A stretch of 64,000 nt of DNA. It comes from Epiperipatus broadwayi (Eukaryota; Onychophora; Udeonychophora; Euonychophora; Peripatidae). This document shows, piece by piece, positions 35,630-46,681 of this stretch. The position numbers were made by a program, and so were the translations under genes. The stretch covers positions 2,174,001-2,238,000 of the forward strand of contig JAQFVV010012435.1 of the NCBI GenBank assembly GCA_028023455.1, read 5' to 3'. The notes below the pieces were generated by a model. That model was not told the origin of the DNA. It saw nothing but the letters and a program-made list of their open reading frames with translations, and searched no databases. The stretch's first letter is position 1; every line of letters starts with the position of its first letter.

Positions 35630-37330
35630 TTCATTTTCACGAAGTGCAAATATGCAAAATAGGACAGATTAAATATGCACATATGGATGGGAAAATTTAA
35701 ACTTGCCATTTCTTAGATATAGCGTAAATGTCTTTTTATTCATCGCGTGTTCATCCGCTATAATATAGCACGCCCTTTTCACTTTCCTACGCAATTCATG
35801 CCGCTCTCTACATATAACCCGAGGCTTATCTGGCCTGCACTTGTGGCCCATAGCAACAGCATGCTGTACAAAAATAGAGGAGTGGAATGGGTCCACTGAG
35901 GCCTTATTATATGCATATACATGCTGGGCCAGTGTTGTATGGACAGATGCCCTCATTTCCCCATAGTATGCCGCTGGGCAATTGTTATTGCCACACACTA
36001 TCTTGTACACCGCTTGCTGGGCGTGTATTGGGGGTGTATAGTCCTTAGTGTTATTTATGCTCCTGTTGAGATTAGGAGGCGATCAGTAACACACACTAAA
36101 ATCAGTGCTAAAGATTGTATGCAAGTCTCTATGAATATTTTTAATGTATGGCAGCAAAATACGGGGTTTATTCTGTTTCAGTTCATGAGTAGGACATTGT
36201 TTAAATTTCCTAATATTATTGTCAATCGCTCTTTTGTTGTATTTTGCATTTATAAGCTCATTTCTAGACATTTCAATGTTTTTTTCTTTTGTCAGCTTCA
36301 AAGCTGCACAGATTATTGTTTCTATATAAGAACAATTTAAGGCCAGCCATTTTATATATATATATATATGGAGTGTTCGATGAGTGGTGTATGTGGCCTT
36401 TAACATTGATAGGTTTAATGTCCATTCTGTAACAGAAGCGATGGGCCTCAATCATCACTTGAAGATCTAAATATTTAATACTGTTAGGGACTTGGTTTTG
36501 ATTTGCATTTATGTTCAGACCTGATGCTGTTGTGAGGTCTGTTTTAATGTCATATATAGTTTCTTCTGGCGCAGCTACAAAAATGTCATCAACATATCTA
36601 GTATACATATTAATCTGCAGTCCACATATCTCGGAATGATAATCTGTTCGTATGCGTCATTACAATGCTGGCCACGATTCCGCTCATCGGAAGACCCATT
36701 GGCCAAACGTTGAGCATATAATACCATTCATGATTAAACACTGCATACATGTTTCTGTTCATCCAGTCTGACAAAGCCACAACAAACTGGACACGTTCCT
36801 GATTCATTCCATATCTGATAAGTGCTTTTACAATTATGATCGACTTAGGTCTGTCAATAGATCTGTATAATTCTGCCACATCAAGTGCTGTCATCCTTGT
36901 ATTTTGTTCCGGGGTCACATTATTCAGTTTGTTAACAAACTCAAACGATGACTTGATAGCATAATCCCCATAGCCTGTGGCTTGGGTGATCCAAGTATTT
37001 ATGGTCTTAGCTGCCTTGTAATAGTGCACTCCGCTGAAGTCAATCATCAATCTTAGTGGTACATTCTCCTTATGGGTTTTGGCGTTTGAAAACATTCTTG
37101 GGGGAGTAGTTGCCAGTGGATACATTTGCAGGTATTCAGACTTAGAGAATGCTTTAAATGTATGAGGTCTAAGCACAGTAGAGACAAATTTGTCTTTATT
37201 CAATTTAAAGTTAATCTCAGGAACTTTTCTAAATTTTAATTTGTCTAGTTGTTGCTGAATTTTGTTTCTATATTCCTCTGTATCCATAATCACAAATATA
37301 TTTCCTTTATCCTCCTTCATGGTTTAAGAT
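35630..37330 (-). pseudogene. Penelope-like retroelement (RT + GIY-YIG), frameshifted
   Basis: In minus-strand order: 236 codons (37320-36610) with KTHKENVPLRLMIDF, LDVAELYRSID and WPMGLPMSGIVASIV. Next is a shifted frame (from 36608) with the catalytic YTRYVDDIF. Then comes a third frame ending NIRKFKQ. After a stop at 36083-36085 the same frame gives AVYKIVC and YYGEM...QHVYAYNKA, a GIY-YIG-type endonuclease with degraded signature Tyr residues. Penelope-like elements are known for exactly this RT plus C-terminal GIY-YIG order and a YVDD-type box. It has two frameshifts and one stop, and the N-terminus is probably truncated. It lies antisense in the semaphorin intron. A decayed hammerhead-like stretch (AAGGCCATAAGCCTGAAAC) sits just outside at about 37352-37370 on the + strand. 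Confidence 0.9.
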
Positions 37331-37635
37331 TATATATAATCTCATTGTTGAAGGCCATAAGCCTGAAACCTATCTGGAGATGTGGATATAATAGTACTGC
37401 ATTCTAACATTGATTGCTTAAGCTTACAGTAGATGACTCTAGAATAAAGATAACTTTTGATAGCAGATGTTTAGTAAATATAAATAATCAAAGTCATTTG
37501 ATAATTTGTTAAAATAAATTTGATATTAAATATTGTATTATTATCACTATAATACAGTATATTTAATTACAGCAATGTTATAACCTTATACTAGTCTAGT
37601 CATTATCTTATTACAAATGATTGGCCATTACTATA

Positions 37636-37712
<77 letters not shown>

Positions 37713-37975
37713 TCAAAATACTCTGGATCATTAAATGCTACTCATGATGGCATTCACTGCTATAAGCTGGCTATAACTATTATTTATTTTTTTCTAGTGG
37801 TATATTGAATATTGTAGAGTTTATTCCAGAGTATTTTGATTATTATTTTTATTTTATCTGATTTTTATATATATTTACTTTTGATTTTTAACTATAGTAT
37901 TTTAATTTTCACATACTTAGATAGAATAAATAATTTGTTTTACGCTGTAGCAATATTCCACCATATTTCTTTTAG
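37331..37975. other. Semaphorin intron, 3' part with (TA)n
   Basis: A (TA)n tract of about 70 bp runs from 37640 to 37709. A short inverted pair, ATCAAAATACTCTGGA (near 37712) and TCCAGAGTATTTTGAT (near 37826-37841), brackets about 100 bp and may be a small hairpin element. The polypyrimidine-rich acceptor lies at 37960-37975. Confidence 0.6.
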
Positions 37976-38189
37976 ATAATGGTAGAGTTATTAAAGTGGT
38001 CAATAAGGGATCGAGTAATAATAAAGTGGAGACTGTTGTTATTGAAGAATTGCAACTATTTTCTGAAGATGTACCTATTATTAATTTGAAAATTTATCAC
38101 CAAGAAGAAAATTCCAGACTTGTTGCAGTGTCTCAGGATGAAATCAGAAGTATCCCACTTTATCGATGCAAGCAGAGATTATCATGCAG
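37976..38189 (+). CDS. Semaphorin exon B (end of Sema domain)
   Basis: The acceptor CATATTTCTTTTAG ends at 37975 and the donor GTAAGG starts at 38190. The exon is 214 bp. Joined to exon A it reads D-NGRVIKVVNKG, then VETVVIEELQLF, VPIINLKIY, VAVSQDEIRSIPLYRC and LSC. The pattern is the last Sema blade and the approach to the PSI domain: GRVIK, VVIEE..., the short strand before Ile-Pro-Leu-Arg-Cys, then a Cys that would start the PSI module. It ends in phase 2 (AG|). Class-1/6 semaphorins show the closest wording that I recall. I searched by eye for the next PSI exon (DPYCxW) to 64000 and did not find it. Confidence 0.92.
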
Positions 38190-38519
38190 GTAAGGGTTTA
38201 AACTTGGCAGATTTTTTTTAAACTTTCATTTACTTAATTAATGTTTTTTTTTGTATAATCAGTGTTGTAAAATGAGCTCTAAAGTAATTTGATTTAGTGA
38301 ATTTTTTTAATATTATTTCTAATATTCTTTGTTAAAAACTTTTATAGTAATAATCTGAGTTTAATGTTGTCATAAAGTGACAGACAGGAGCTTAGGGTCC
38401 ATAGATTCCCATTTCAGCTCCATTTTTGATGCTGCCAAGCTTTAACTATTTGATTTTTTATTGCAATAATAATATTTTCTATAGAAGATGATATTTAAAT
38501 ATATGTATATTGTCTATAT
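38190..38519 (+). other. Start of the next semaphorin intron
   Basis: The intron begins at 38190 (GTAAGG). AT-rich, no feature. Confidence 0.6.
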
Positions 38520-38705
38520 GAAATTTAATGTAATCATAAGGGACTTGAACTCAAACTTTCAAGCTCCCAACATCTATCCAATCTATTTTATGCATCTGAT
38601 GCACATGATCAGATACAAGTGTAAAAGATAAATGACTCCAATATACGTATTTTGTGCTGAACCAGCACTCATCAGTTGGTCCAGATCACCATCTCCTACA
38701 ACAGG
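38520..38705 (-). repeat. Family Q copy with hammerhead
   Basis: The + strand starts GGGACTTGAACTCAAAC (complement of the tRNA-like B-box end). It runs through ATAAATGACTCCAATATACG to AGTTGGTCCAGATCACC. It is the same arm as at 5.5 kb, on the minus strand, with more substitutions in the tRNA-like part. Confidence 0.65.
38637..38680 (-). ncRNA. Hammerhead ribozyme, family Q (G12 changed)
   Basis: On the minus strand ACCAA and TTGGA form stem I. CTGATGA is the rc of 38669-38675. Stem II is a perfect GTGCT/AGCAC with a 5-nt loop. Stem III is ATA-CG-TAT and ends with U16.1. The cleavage nucleotide is A. The only core defect is GAAA reading AAAA (G12 to A), which should abolish activity. Compared with the 5.6-kb copy, the two carry different single defects, so an intact ancestor is implied. 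Confidence 0.75.
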
Positions 38706-39756
38706 GATGAAGTGTCCATGCATTGAATGGAATGAGTGCTTCCGTAGAAAAATTCACTAAAACTTTCAAAAGCTTTAATTAAAATTCAATTTAAAAAATT
38801 CACTTTCAATTTTTTTACCAACAGTTGAATTGTTTTTATATATGGAAAGAATGAATTTGACTAACACATTCTTATTGATTATAAGAAGTTCAAACAATGC
38901 TAAGATCTAATTTACAATTAAAACTTTTAAGAATGTTAAAAGTATTTGGAAGATAAAAATATATTGATAATATATTCTCTCATTTACAGATAAGAGAGTT
39001 TAAGATTTTTTTAGATGTGTGTAATATATATATATATATTTAGGCGCTATTATGTAAAAATTGTGGCAAGTGAAATAAAAACATTATAAAAAAAAGAAAT
39101 GTGCTTCCATTCCTAAAAAGTCATGCTTCATCACTGTCTTACATATATATGCAATCAGTGCTTAGTTTATATTAAGATAGCAAATCTTTAAATTTTTTTA
39201 ATGGTCAATCGTAAATTGAACACAATAGTTTTATTTAACTGATAAAACTTGAAAGAATTTTTTTTTTTCACTCAGCTAAGAAATGATTTGGGAATCGTTA
39301 GATCTTGAATCCCATACTCTAGCACTACATTCACCTGCACAGGCAGAGGAAAACCTATTTCAGAAATGGATTTAGTATTCAAAACATAATTGTATGAATA
39401 AATTATCCTGATCACAAATGATTTTTAAAATTGTGGAAATAAAGTGGTAGTTATGATTTCCATCTTACTAATATTTTTTTCAACAAAAGAAATAATCAAA
39501 TGATTTGTCATCTGGGAGATCATAAGAAGTTTGAACATTGGAAATGATAGAGTGTGCTATGATTCATGGACTTTTAGATTTTTAATTCACACACACTTTT
39601 TTATTATATATATATGTTCAGAAAAAAATTATATATTAAACTACTATATATACTAGATAAGTTTTTAAAAAATTATATATTAGTGTGACAAATGTCAAAA
39701 TAAGAATCTTTTATCACATATTTTTATAAATGTATATATCTTTAGAAATAATAAAT
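38706..39756. other. AT-rich intron DNA
   Basis: No gene or clear repeat. A weak tRNA-like minus-strand stretch (rc of GGAATCGTTAGATCTTGAATC) near 39291. Confidence 0.45.
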
Positions 39757-40154
39757 GCAAAGCAAACTCTCCATATAGTAAATAGTACCACTCACTGTAA
39801 ATCTTACAAATATTAATAATCAATGGATGCAAGAATGTTTGTACATAAAATCCCCATCAAATGCTTACTCATCCAATATTCCCAGACTAGTTTCTAGCTT
39901 GTGGCTTTCATCAGTAAAAAGTATTGGATTTGAGAGCACTGCACCTAGATCTTAGAATCTAATGCAACCTCCTCACTGATGAAGGTCACAAACTAGCAAT
40001 TAGTCTGGGAATATTAAATGAATGGGCACTAGATAGGGTATTGATTATTACTGCTTGTACTGGATGACACTATTGTATGGAGAGTTTGGGACTATTTTAA
40101 CAGTTTGTGTAAACATAGATAATGAATGATCATATGATGTTTTAGTGGTTAAAT
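39757..40154 (+). repeat. Family F snap-back element, copy F4
   Basis: The left arm reads AAACTCTCCATATAGTA and the right arm ends TATGGAGAGTTTGGGACT, then the 3' stretch with GATCATATGATGTTTTAGTGG. The arms meet near 39958 with almost no spacer. A TSD could not be read with confidence. Older than F2 and F5. Confidence 0.75.
39879..39920 (-). ncRNA. Hammerhead motif in the antisense arm of F4
   Basis: On the minus strand TTTTTA and TGGGAA form a wobble-rich stem I. CTGATGA is intact and stem II is AGC/GCT. GAA, AC-TA-GT and C complete the fold. The sense-arm counterpart near 39970-40010 has lost its GAAA. Confidence 0.6.
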
Positions 40155-40652
40155 ACAATCTTCCAAAAAAAAAATACATAGTTTTATAGCTTTACTAATG
40201 AAAAAAAAAAATCTTTGAAATAATTGTAATGCCATAAACTTTCATGTTTTTTATCATGTGTAAAGAACTTGTATACCTAATTATACTAAATAGTACATAT
40301 ATTTATAGGTGTGTGTGTAGGAGATAAACTAGTAATAGTAGCAATATAGTGACTATTTTTTCACCTGAATTTATCATTGCTACCAATCAATTTTTTTTCC
40401 GTATCTATTTAGGTTTCATCTATTTAGAAAAGTCATAATTAAAATATAGTAGTTTCACACAAGCATTTTTGCAAACTTCAGAATCCCCTCATGATGGTTC
40501 ACCATAAACTGACAAAAGTTTAATAAGAATAACATTTTTAAATAAATTAATAAAGCTGTATTCATAAAGTAAAAATATTTTTTATCATAATGCATAATAA
40601 ACAGTATATTTTTTGCAAGTAGTAGTAATCATATAATAATGATTTTTAATAA
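40155..40652. other. AT-rich intron DNA, no feature
   Basis: Nothing recognised. Confidence 0.5.
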
Positions 40653-40775
40653 TAGCAATAATAATATATATATTATACGTCAAAGTGTTGACCGGGAAGC
40701 GAACCCTGGACAGCTGCTTAGAAGGCAGCTATGCTAACCGCTAGGCCACCAACACTTGACTAGCAATAATAATAT
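40653..40775 (-). mobile_element. Mini tRNA-like SINE, copy S3, with perfect TSD
   Basis: The 71-nt tRNA-like body (40685-40755, minus) has the acceptor pair GTGTTGG/TCAACAC, the same D-arm region as S2 (CCTAGCGGTTAGC) and anticodon loop CTTCTAA. The T arm ends in GGGTTCGCTTCCCGG. GTCAA precedes and TTTGAC follows, extending the stem. The TSD TAGCAATAATAATAT is at 40653-40667 and 40761-40775, perfect over 15 bp. The tail is (TA)-rich rather than A-only. Nearly identical in design to S2. Confidence 0.88.
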
Positions 40776-41754
40776 TAATAGTTATATATAATGGTTTTTC
40801 TAATGAGCACATAAATAATTTTACTGCTTGCCAAACATATAATAATGAGAATATAAATCTATTCATGGAACAATTAAGTTCATATATATTACTTTGATAA
40901 TTCACAAAGTTAGATTCCCAAAGAATGAACTTGCAAACAATGCTCATCGTCATCAGGTATCTGACAAAATGGATTGGCATGAATATATCAAAAGGTGTTG
41001 TTTATAACTTCAATTAAATGATTATTTGGTAATCTGCTTGTGAATTATATTGTTTGTTGTTTGAATAGGTTTATAGTTAGTTATAAAATCAGTTTTCTAT
41101 TTTTTCATTGCATTTTTAATTTATATACTTGAGTGGTATTCATATGAGCTGGAATACAACATTTAAATTGCTTTAAGGTTAAAAAATTACTTCAGTAGGT
41201 TTAAATAGCATTAGATTAGATTAGCTGCTTAAAGCAGTCATAACTTTATAATAGTCTAAATATTTATATTAGACTATATAGGTATTTATAAATTCTTAAT
41301 GTAACTGCAGCTGAAAATTGTAAAAGCAAAATTGAAATTAAAATTTTGTTAATCTGTAACTGTTTTATATATGGAATGAGAAATATATGATTTTTTTTAA
41401 CTAACATTATCATCTCATGATTATTAGACATTCACACACAAGTATGGATATTCTTACTCTAGAAAAGAAAATTCAATGATAATGACAAAGAATAAAGTAA
41501 GAAAAGATTTGAATCAAAATAAGGAATGGTAATGTGGTTGCTCAAATATCCAATCCCATCAACACAGGTAGTGCAGAGAAATGCAGTGATGGCAGATTGT
41601 GTGAAAAGGTCACTATAACTAGGCTTTATACTATCCTAAATGACTGAGAACAGCAAGAAGAGAAGCAAATGAGAGAAAAACTAATGATGAGCAATAACTT
41701 AAGAAAATGATTAAATCCATTCATGTCTGCAGAAATACAAATATGTATTGTATT
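40776..41754. other. AT-rich intron DNA, no feature
   Basis: The frame at 40741-40980 overlaps the SINE and is not a gene. Nothing else is seen. Confidence 0.5.
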
Positions 41755-41992
41755 ACACATTTGCTGGACATATTGCTAGAAGAAATGATAATAGATGGAC
41801 AATTGAAGTCTTAAACTGGATTCCAAGAGATCATAAATGACCCAGAAAGAGATTACATGTGAGATGGATGGATGAACTAAGAAGGTGTGCTGGGGTGATG
41901 TGGAGAAGAGAAGCTAAAGACCAGAGAAGATGGATTGAACTTGGAGAGACCTTCATCCTGCAGTGGTTTGATAATGGTTGATGATGATGATT
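41755..41992 (+). pseudogene. RTE 3'-end copy, 5'-truncated
   Basis: The sequence follows the intact RTE from GCTGGACATATTGCTAGAAG to the end, CATCCTGCAGTGG and GGTTGATGATGATGA. It has about one substitution per ten bases and an early stop. This is a typical severely truncated LINE insertion. Confidence 0.85.
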
Positions 41993-42234
41993 ACAACAAC
42001 ATACAGCAGCTTAATTTTAATTGTACTATAGTTATAGCAATTCTTGTTTCATTGATTATCAAATGTTTTTTTTCTTGGATAGCTTTGGAAACATCTTTAA
42101 TGTTCTTATATCTCCATTTATTCTCAAATTCTTTTCACTAAGTAACAACTACTTTTTTTGAAGAATATGATACACGATATCATTGTAATAATTAACTGAG
42201 CTAAATAGAGTTTTGTTGTAATATTTGAGAGCAT

Positions 42235-42440
42235 GGGTCTGCACTCCTCATTTCTTCTGCAGGGGTTGTTGATGGCGATCATTGGGGGTCTGGTTTATGG
42301 GTGCGGGCTGTTGAGGATTATTGCCGCTACCTGGAAAGCCTGCCAGGAGAGTACAGGGTCAAAGTTTTTAGTGCCTTTTCCACTCTGATGGGCTGCTGCA
42401 TCCCCTTGATGGATTGTTTTTGGGCAGTGCAGATCTGTGC
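42235..42440. other. GC-rich island of unknown origin
   Basis: About 200 bp are conspicuously G+C-rich (GGCGATCATTGGGGGTCTGG, GGGTGCGGGCTGTTGAGG, GCCGCTACCTGGAAAGCC) amid AT-rich intron. Both strands have short open frames but no motif I recognise. Most likely a fragment of a foreign or older mobile element. A conserved intronic element is the alternative. Confidence 0.4.
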
Positions 42441-43639
42441 TCGTTCATGTATAGATACACATTAAGCAAAATTATACAACCCTTTTATGGATATATTTGT
42501 TATTGAGCATGTGTATTTTGTAAACCTGGTCAATAATTGTTTTACCTTGTAACATTGAACACTTTGTAACATCATGTAGCGGGTGATCAGTAACCTGTGT
42601 TTTTTTTTTCTTAATAAAAAAAAACTGTCTAAACTGATTGGGTAAATAATTATATGCTGATTTACTAGGTAAGGTTGAGTCATCAGTTTTAATATCCACT
42701 CCCAGACAAGTATTTGGTTTTATCTGTAAATACTTAGCACTGAAAATTGGAAAAACAATATAATATGTTATTTTCTTTCATTATCAAGCTAATAAGCCTG
42801 AAATGCAAAAAACAAAGATTTTAAAACCAAACAAACCTGCTTGTAAAATTGTATAGGTTTGATATCTCATCATCATCTATATATTTTAGTAATCTTAATT
42901 CTATTATAAGTATTGCAGTAAGCTTAATGAATCAAGTGATTTGGGGGAAATATATATTTTAGTAGCCTTTTTCTATTGTAATGTTAGTCACTATCTTAGT
43001 TATAATACTGTAGTAAGCTGAAAAAAGCAAATGTTGTTATGGATATAACATAGATTTTTTCTTGTACAAAACGGTTGATTTTTAGGCTTTTTTAACATTT
43101 TTCTTATTAACTGTAGTTTTCTAAGGGTTGTTTAACAATTCCTACACTTATTCAGTGGGGGGAAAAGTATGGAAGATTTCTAAGTTTGCGTTGATGTCTT
43201 GAGATGTTTCATGTTAACACTATAAATTAATTAATATTTATGAATATTTATTTTGTACATTAGCAAATGAGAAGAGAATAATCAGCAATGAGGTGGTCAT
43301 AATTTATCATTACAGTTATAAATATATCTTTGAACAGACTGAAAAATCAAATAGATAATAGATTATTCCATAGAAATATTATTCAAATGATAGCCAAAAT
43401 GTAAGTCTTACTTTATCAGTAGAATACATTATCAATTTAATTAATTTAGTTGGTTTGATGCATTGGTAAAATGGCAGATTCATTAGTTAAAGCTCCTAAA
43501 TCAAAGTTTGAGTTTAAATGTTGTATGACTTCTGGTATCAAAGTATGCTGTTTGTTTTTTATTCGTAAGATGTTATCATCATTCTAAAAAGACATATAGC
43601 TTTATTGCTCTGGAGTTAATAATTAATTTGCATGCTAGA
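42441..43639. other. AT-rich intron DNA, no gene seen
   Basis: Frames at 42462-42699 (minus) are not recognisable. Near 43450-43530 a tRNA-like stretch (TGGTAAAATGGCAGATTC, GAGTTTAAATG) may be a decayed SINE. Confidence 0.4.
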
Positions 43640-44110
43640 GCTGCGAGTGCTAGAAATCAATCCTGGGATCTCCCCATTTCAAGTCATATGCCTTTGTTAT
43701 CATTATTCTCAACCTTTATTGATTCATTACAAGATGGTCTTCTCAAATTTAATTCCAGTTTTTTCAGGTCATAGCATATCTTCTCCACATTATACCAACA
43801 CAATTTTTATCCATCCATCCATTTTACTTGGAATCTTTTTTTAAAGTCTTTTACAATCTCATGAGAGCTAGTTTGATTTCAACTGTCTATGTATCATCAT
43901 TTCATCTAGAATTATGTCGATTTCATTTCAGTTTTTTTATTTTTTTCCAATGATGTTAGTGATATCTGTTTGTTCTCTCACCCAAGTATTTTGCTTTTGA
44001 TTCATTCTGGTTACTCCCAATATCCATCTGTCATATCTTATTAAGTGATTTGAATTCCCCGTATTACTCTTCTATTAAGTATTCAATTCTACTATTCATA
44101 AATAAGAACT
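43640..44110 (-). pseudogene. Decayed RTE 3' half-kilobase, antisense
   Basis: The + strand shows complements of RTE landmarks: CATCCATCCATTTTACTTGG (for the HVRWMDE region), TTTTACAATCTCATG, TTCATTCTGGTTACTCCCAA (for the LGVTR region) and the aspartate-tail region near 43690. Many small indels. Older than the 28-kb copy. Confidence 0.65.
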
Positions 44111-45662
44111 GGGAAATCTTATGTATGAAACACCTTTTCTAATCACATAGACATGATGTAAAATGAACATAACAGAGATTAAGCACTCAAGGCGCATGTA
44201 CTAACGTTTTAGCCTTATTTAAGTATTACGTGCTGATATTGCGCTTAATAAAAATTAATATTTATAGCAGAGATAGAAACTTCAAGCATTAATTAAAAGA
44301 GAGAGAGAGAGAGAAATACGTTTTTTTATGTAGTACATAGCCACAAATATTTATAGAAGTATGTGTGTGTGGTGCTAATCTATCAATCAATATTTGTAAT
44401 TCTTACAGATTAGTGCAAAAATATATTTTAATGATCTGTATATATTCATAAAGTTTTATTTATTTTTTTTTTTTTTAAGTTTAGTTTTGAAGTTCTAAAT
44501 TTATACCAGCATTTTCAGAATTATTAAAATTGGTAACAGTGCTCGTTTCCGTTTAATTGGAAAACTATATTGCTGAAGGCGAAATATCCAGACATACTTT
44601 TTTTTTTTTTTAATCTCAAATACCCCAATTATCAGCATTTCAAGCTCTAATGTTTTGCCCTATCTTATTACTCTATGGAATATCTGAAATCGTATAGAGA
44701 AAAATATGAAATTGTAATATGTTTCTATAGTAACTAGTAAAAATTGTATGAAAATGTTTGCCCTAGTGCATATGAAAGAAATTAACAAAAGATCATTTCA
44801 TGCTTGAGTTAACTGGAATCATTTAACTCATCGAAGTTGATATGTGAATATTTAAATGTCACTGATTTAATCTCAAGTAAATATATATATACAATCTGCA
44901 AAAATACTTATATAAAATACTTATTTGAAACAGAATATGTTTGTAAAAGTGCTTATGTAAAATCATTACTTGAAACGGATTTGTTGTTTCTTGTGAGTTC
45001 GTCAATGGAAATTGTGAATAAGCACCAGTAAAACATTTTATGGAAATTATTATATAAATGTTATACACATCTCAATTTTACTCAACTACTATGTTAGCGG
45101 TGGTATAGTAATGACAAACAATCATTAATCATCATCAAAGTTGTCAGTCTGTTTAATATGTATTTATCTATTTATATATGCACATATAAATATTTTTTTC
45201 TCCTGTATATTAAATCAAGAAAAACTTACATGAAAATATTACAAGTTATACACAAATAGTCATTTGAACATTTTTATGTGTTTTGATGTTAATAAATTAA
45301 TACCTTTCTGAATTTTATTATGAGATAATAAAATCAACTTCATATACTCAATATATATTTTTTAAAGAAAGCATCCATTTATGATTATGCATACCCTTTT
45401 TAAAAAAAAGAAATACCAATTCATAAATTCAGTGGTATTATATCTGGTTCTTCACCTGTAGAATCAAAATATTTTTAATTGATAGTCACAATAATTCTAT
45501 GACAATTTTAAATCTTTTGAATTTAGATGTTTTATTTTTTGCTATATTATCATAATAATATATTCCCTTTTTTAAAATGAATAAAATATTGTGATGTTGT
45601 CACTCCTATTTTATTTTGTATTTTTTCTACCTCAACTTAAGATAATGCTGATTTTCTTAAAT
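44111..45662. other. AT-rich DNA, no gene seen
   Basis: A (GA)n tract at about 44299-44313 and T runs near 44462 and 44601. The paired frames at 44837-45068 are low-complexity. Confidence 0.5.
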
Positions 45663-46681
45663 ATATACAGTAATTGTATTTTTATGTTGGAGCTATTTCC
45701 TTCATCTAATACGTGTATTGAATGTCTTTAGAAAAATTTAACTTTATTTAAATATTCCAAATACATTCAACTATTAGTGGTGGCACATCAAACAGGTTAG
45801 TGTATGCACAATGTTTCAAAAGGTATTATTCTCCCCTCTTCTTTAGGTGTTCCTGGCCTGATCAGTGGCAGTACTAGCATGGGATTCGAACTTGGACTTT
45901 TAGATTCTTGAGTATTGAATTTTAAGATAACGCTCTAACCAACTGAACCATCCTTCCAAGGGCAACATTCAGTAGAAATTTTATATACTTATCTATGAAT
46001 TTTCTCCTGATTTCTCCACTTTTTCCTAAGAGCAAAGTTGATTAATGGTTTTCATACATTATGTATAATCACACTAGGTTGACTTATGGGATTTTTGGTC
46101 ATTGCCATGTGAGCAGCTTTTTTAAATTTTCTTCTTCGTACCTTTTCTTCTCTATCCAATATTTTTTTGTTTTTTCCCAATTGAACATATGTTCATTGGC
46201 ACATACATGGTCTGCTATTTAGACACACCTGTTTTCTCTCTTCTAATCATCAGTTTATGTTCTTGCAAACACCTTTTTAATGGGACAACTGATCTCGCCA
46301 ATATATGTTCTTCCACATTCACATGATATTTCATAGATGTATTTTTTCTTTTCAGAATTTCAAGTTGTTAGAACTCCTCATAGTGTGGTGTGGCTCTGGA
46401 AAGCTGTTCTGATGTTATACTGATTGCAGATTTTCCTTAATTTGTCTGCTATTTTTGGAATGTATGAGTACACTGCAGTACCAATAATTGTCTTTTTGTT
46501 GTGCATATACTAACCTGTTTGATGTGCTATTACTAACAGTTAAATGTATTTGGAATATTTAAATGAAGTTAATTTTTTCTAAAGACACTCAATCTGCACA
46601 TTAGATAATGGAAATAGTCCAATATAGAAATACAACTAGAACACCATCATCACAAACCTTCAGGAAAACATATACAATAAT
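45663..46681 (+). mobile_element. Family P element P3 carrying a PLE fragment, with TSD
   Basis: ATATACAGTAAT (45663-45674) and ATATACAATAAT (46670-46681) are a 12-bp TSD with one mismatch. From the left come an antisense copy of the P 3' part with its tRNA-like segment and an antisense 3'UTR. Antisense PLE coding sequence follows (46080-46498). At the right is a sense 3' end of only about 170 bp, starting near TGTGCATATACTAACC. The sense tail adds ACACCATCATCACAAACC, which the antisense copy lacks. The copy shows that the P repeats are the 3' end of a PLE. Confidence 0.82.
46080..46498 (-). pseudogene. PLE GIY-YIG endonuclease fragment
   Basis: The minus strand translates as IYEISCECGRTYIGE (rc of about 46294-46340), followed by segments matching the helix after the motif and ADHVCANEHMF. 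The two Tyr motifs (IYEI, TYIGE) and the Cys pair between them are the signature of the GIY-YIG domain of Penelope-like elements. Several stops. No RT is left. It belongs to a different PLE from the one at 35.6-37.3 kb. Confidence 0.82.

Noticed and set aside
42260-42390. Coding exon in the GC-rich island
   Set aside because: An open + frame exists but has no recognisable motif or convincing splice sites.
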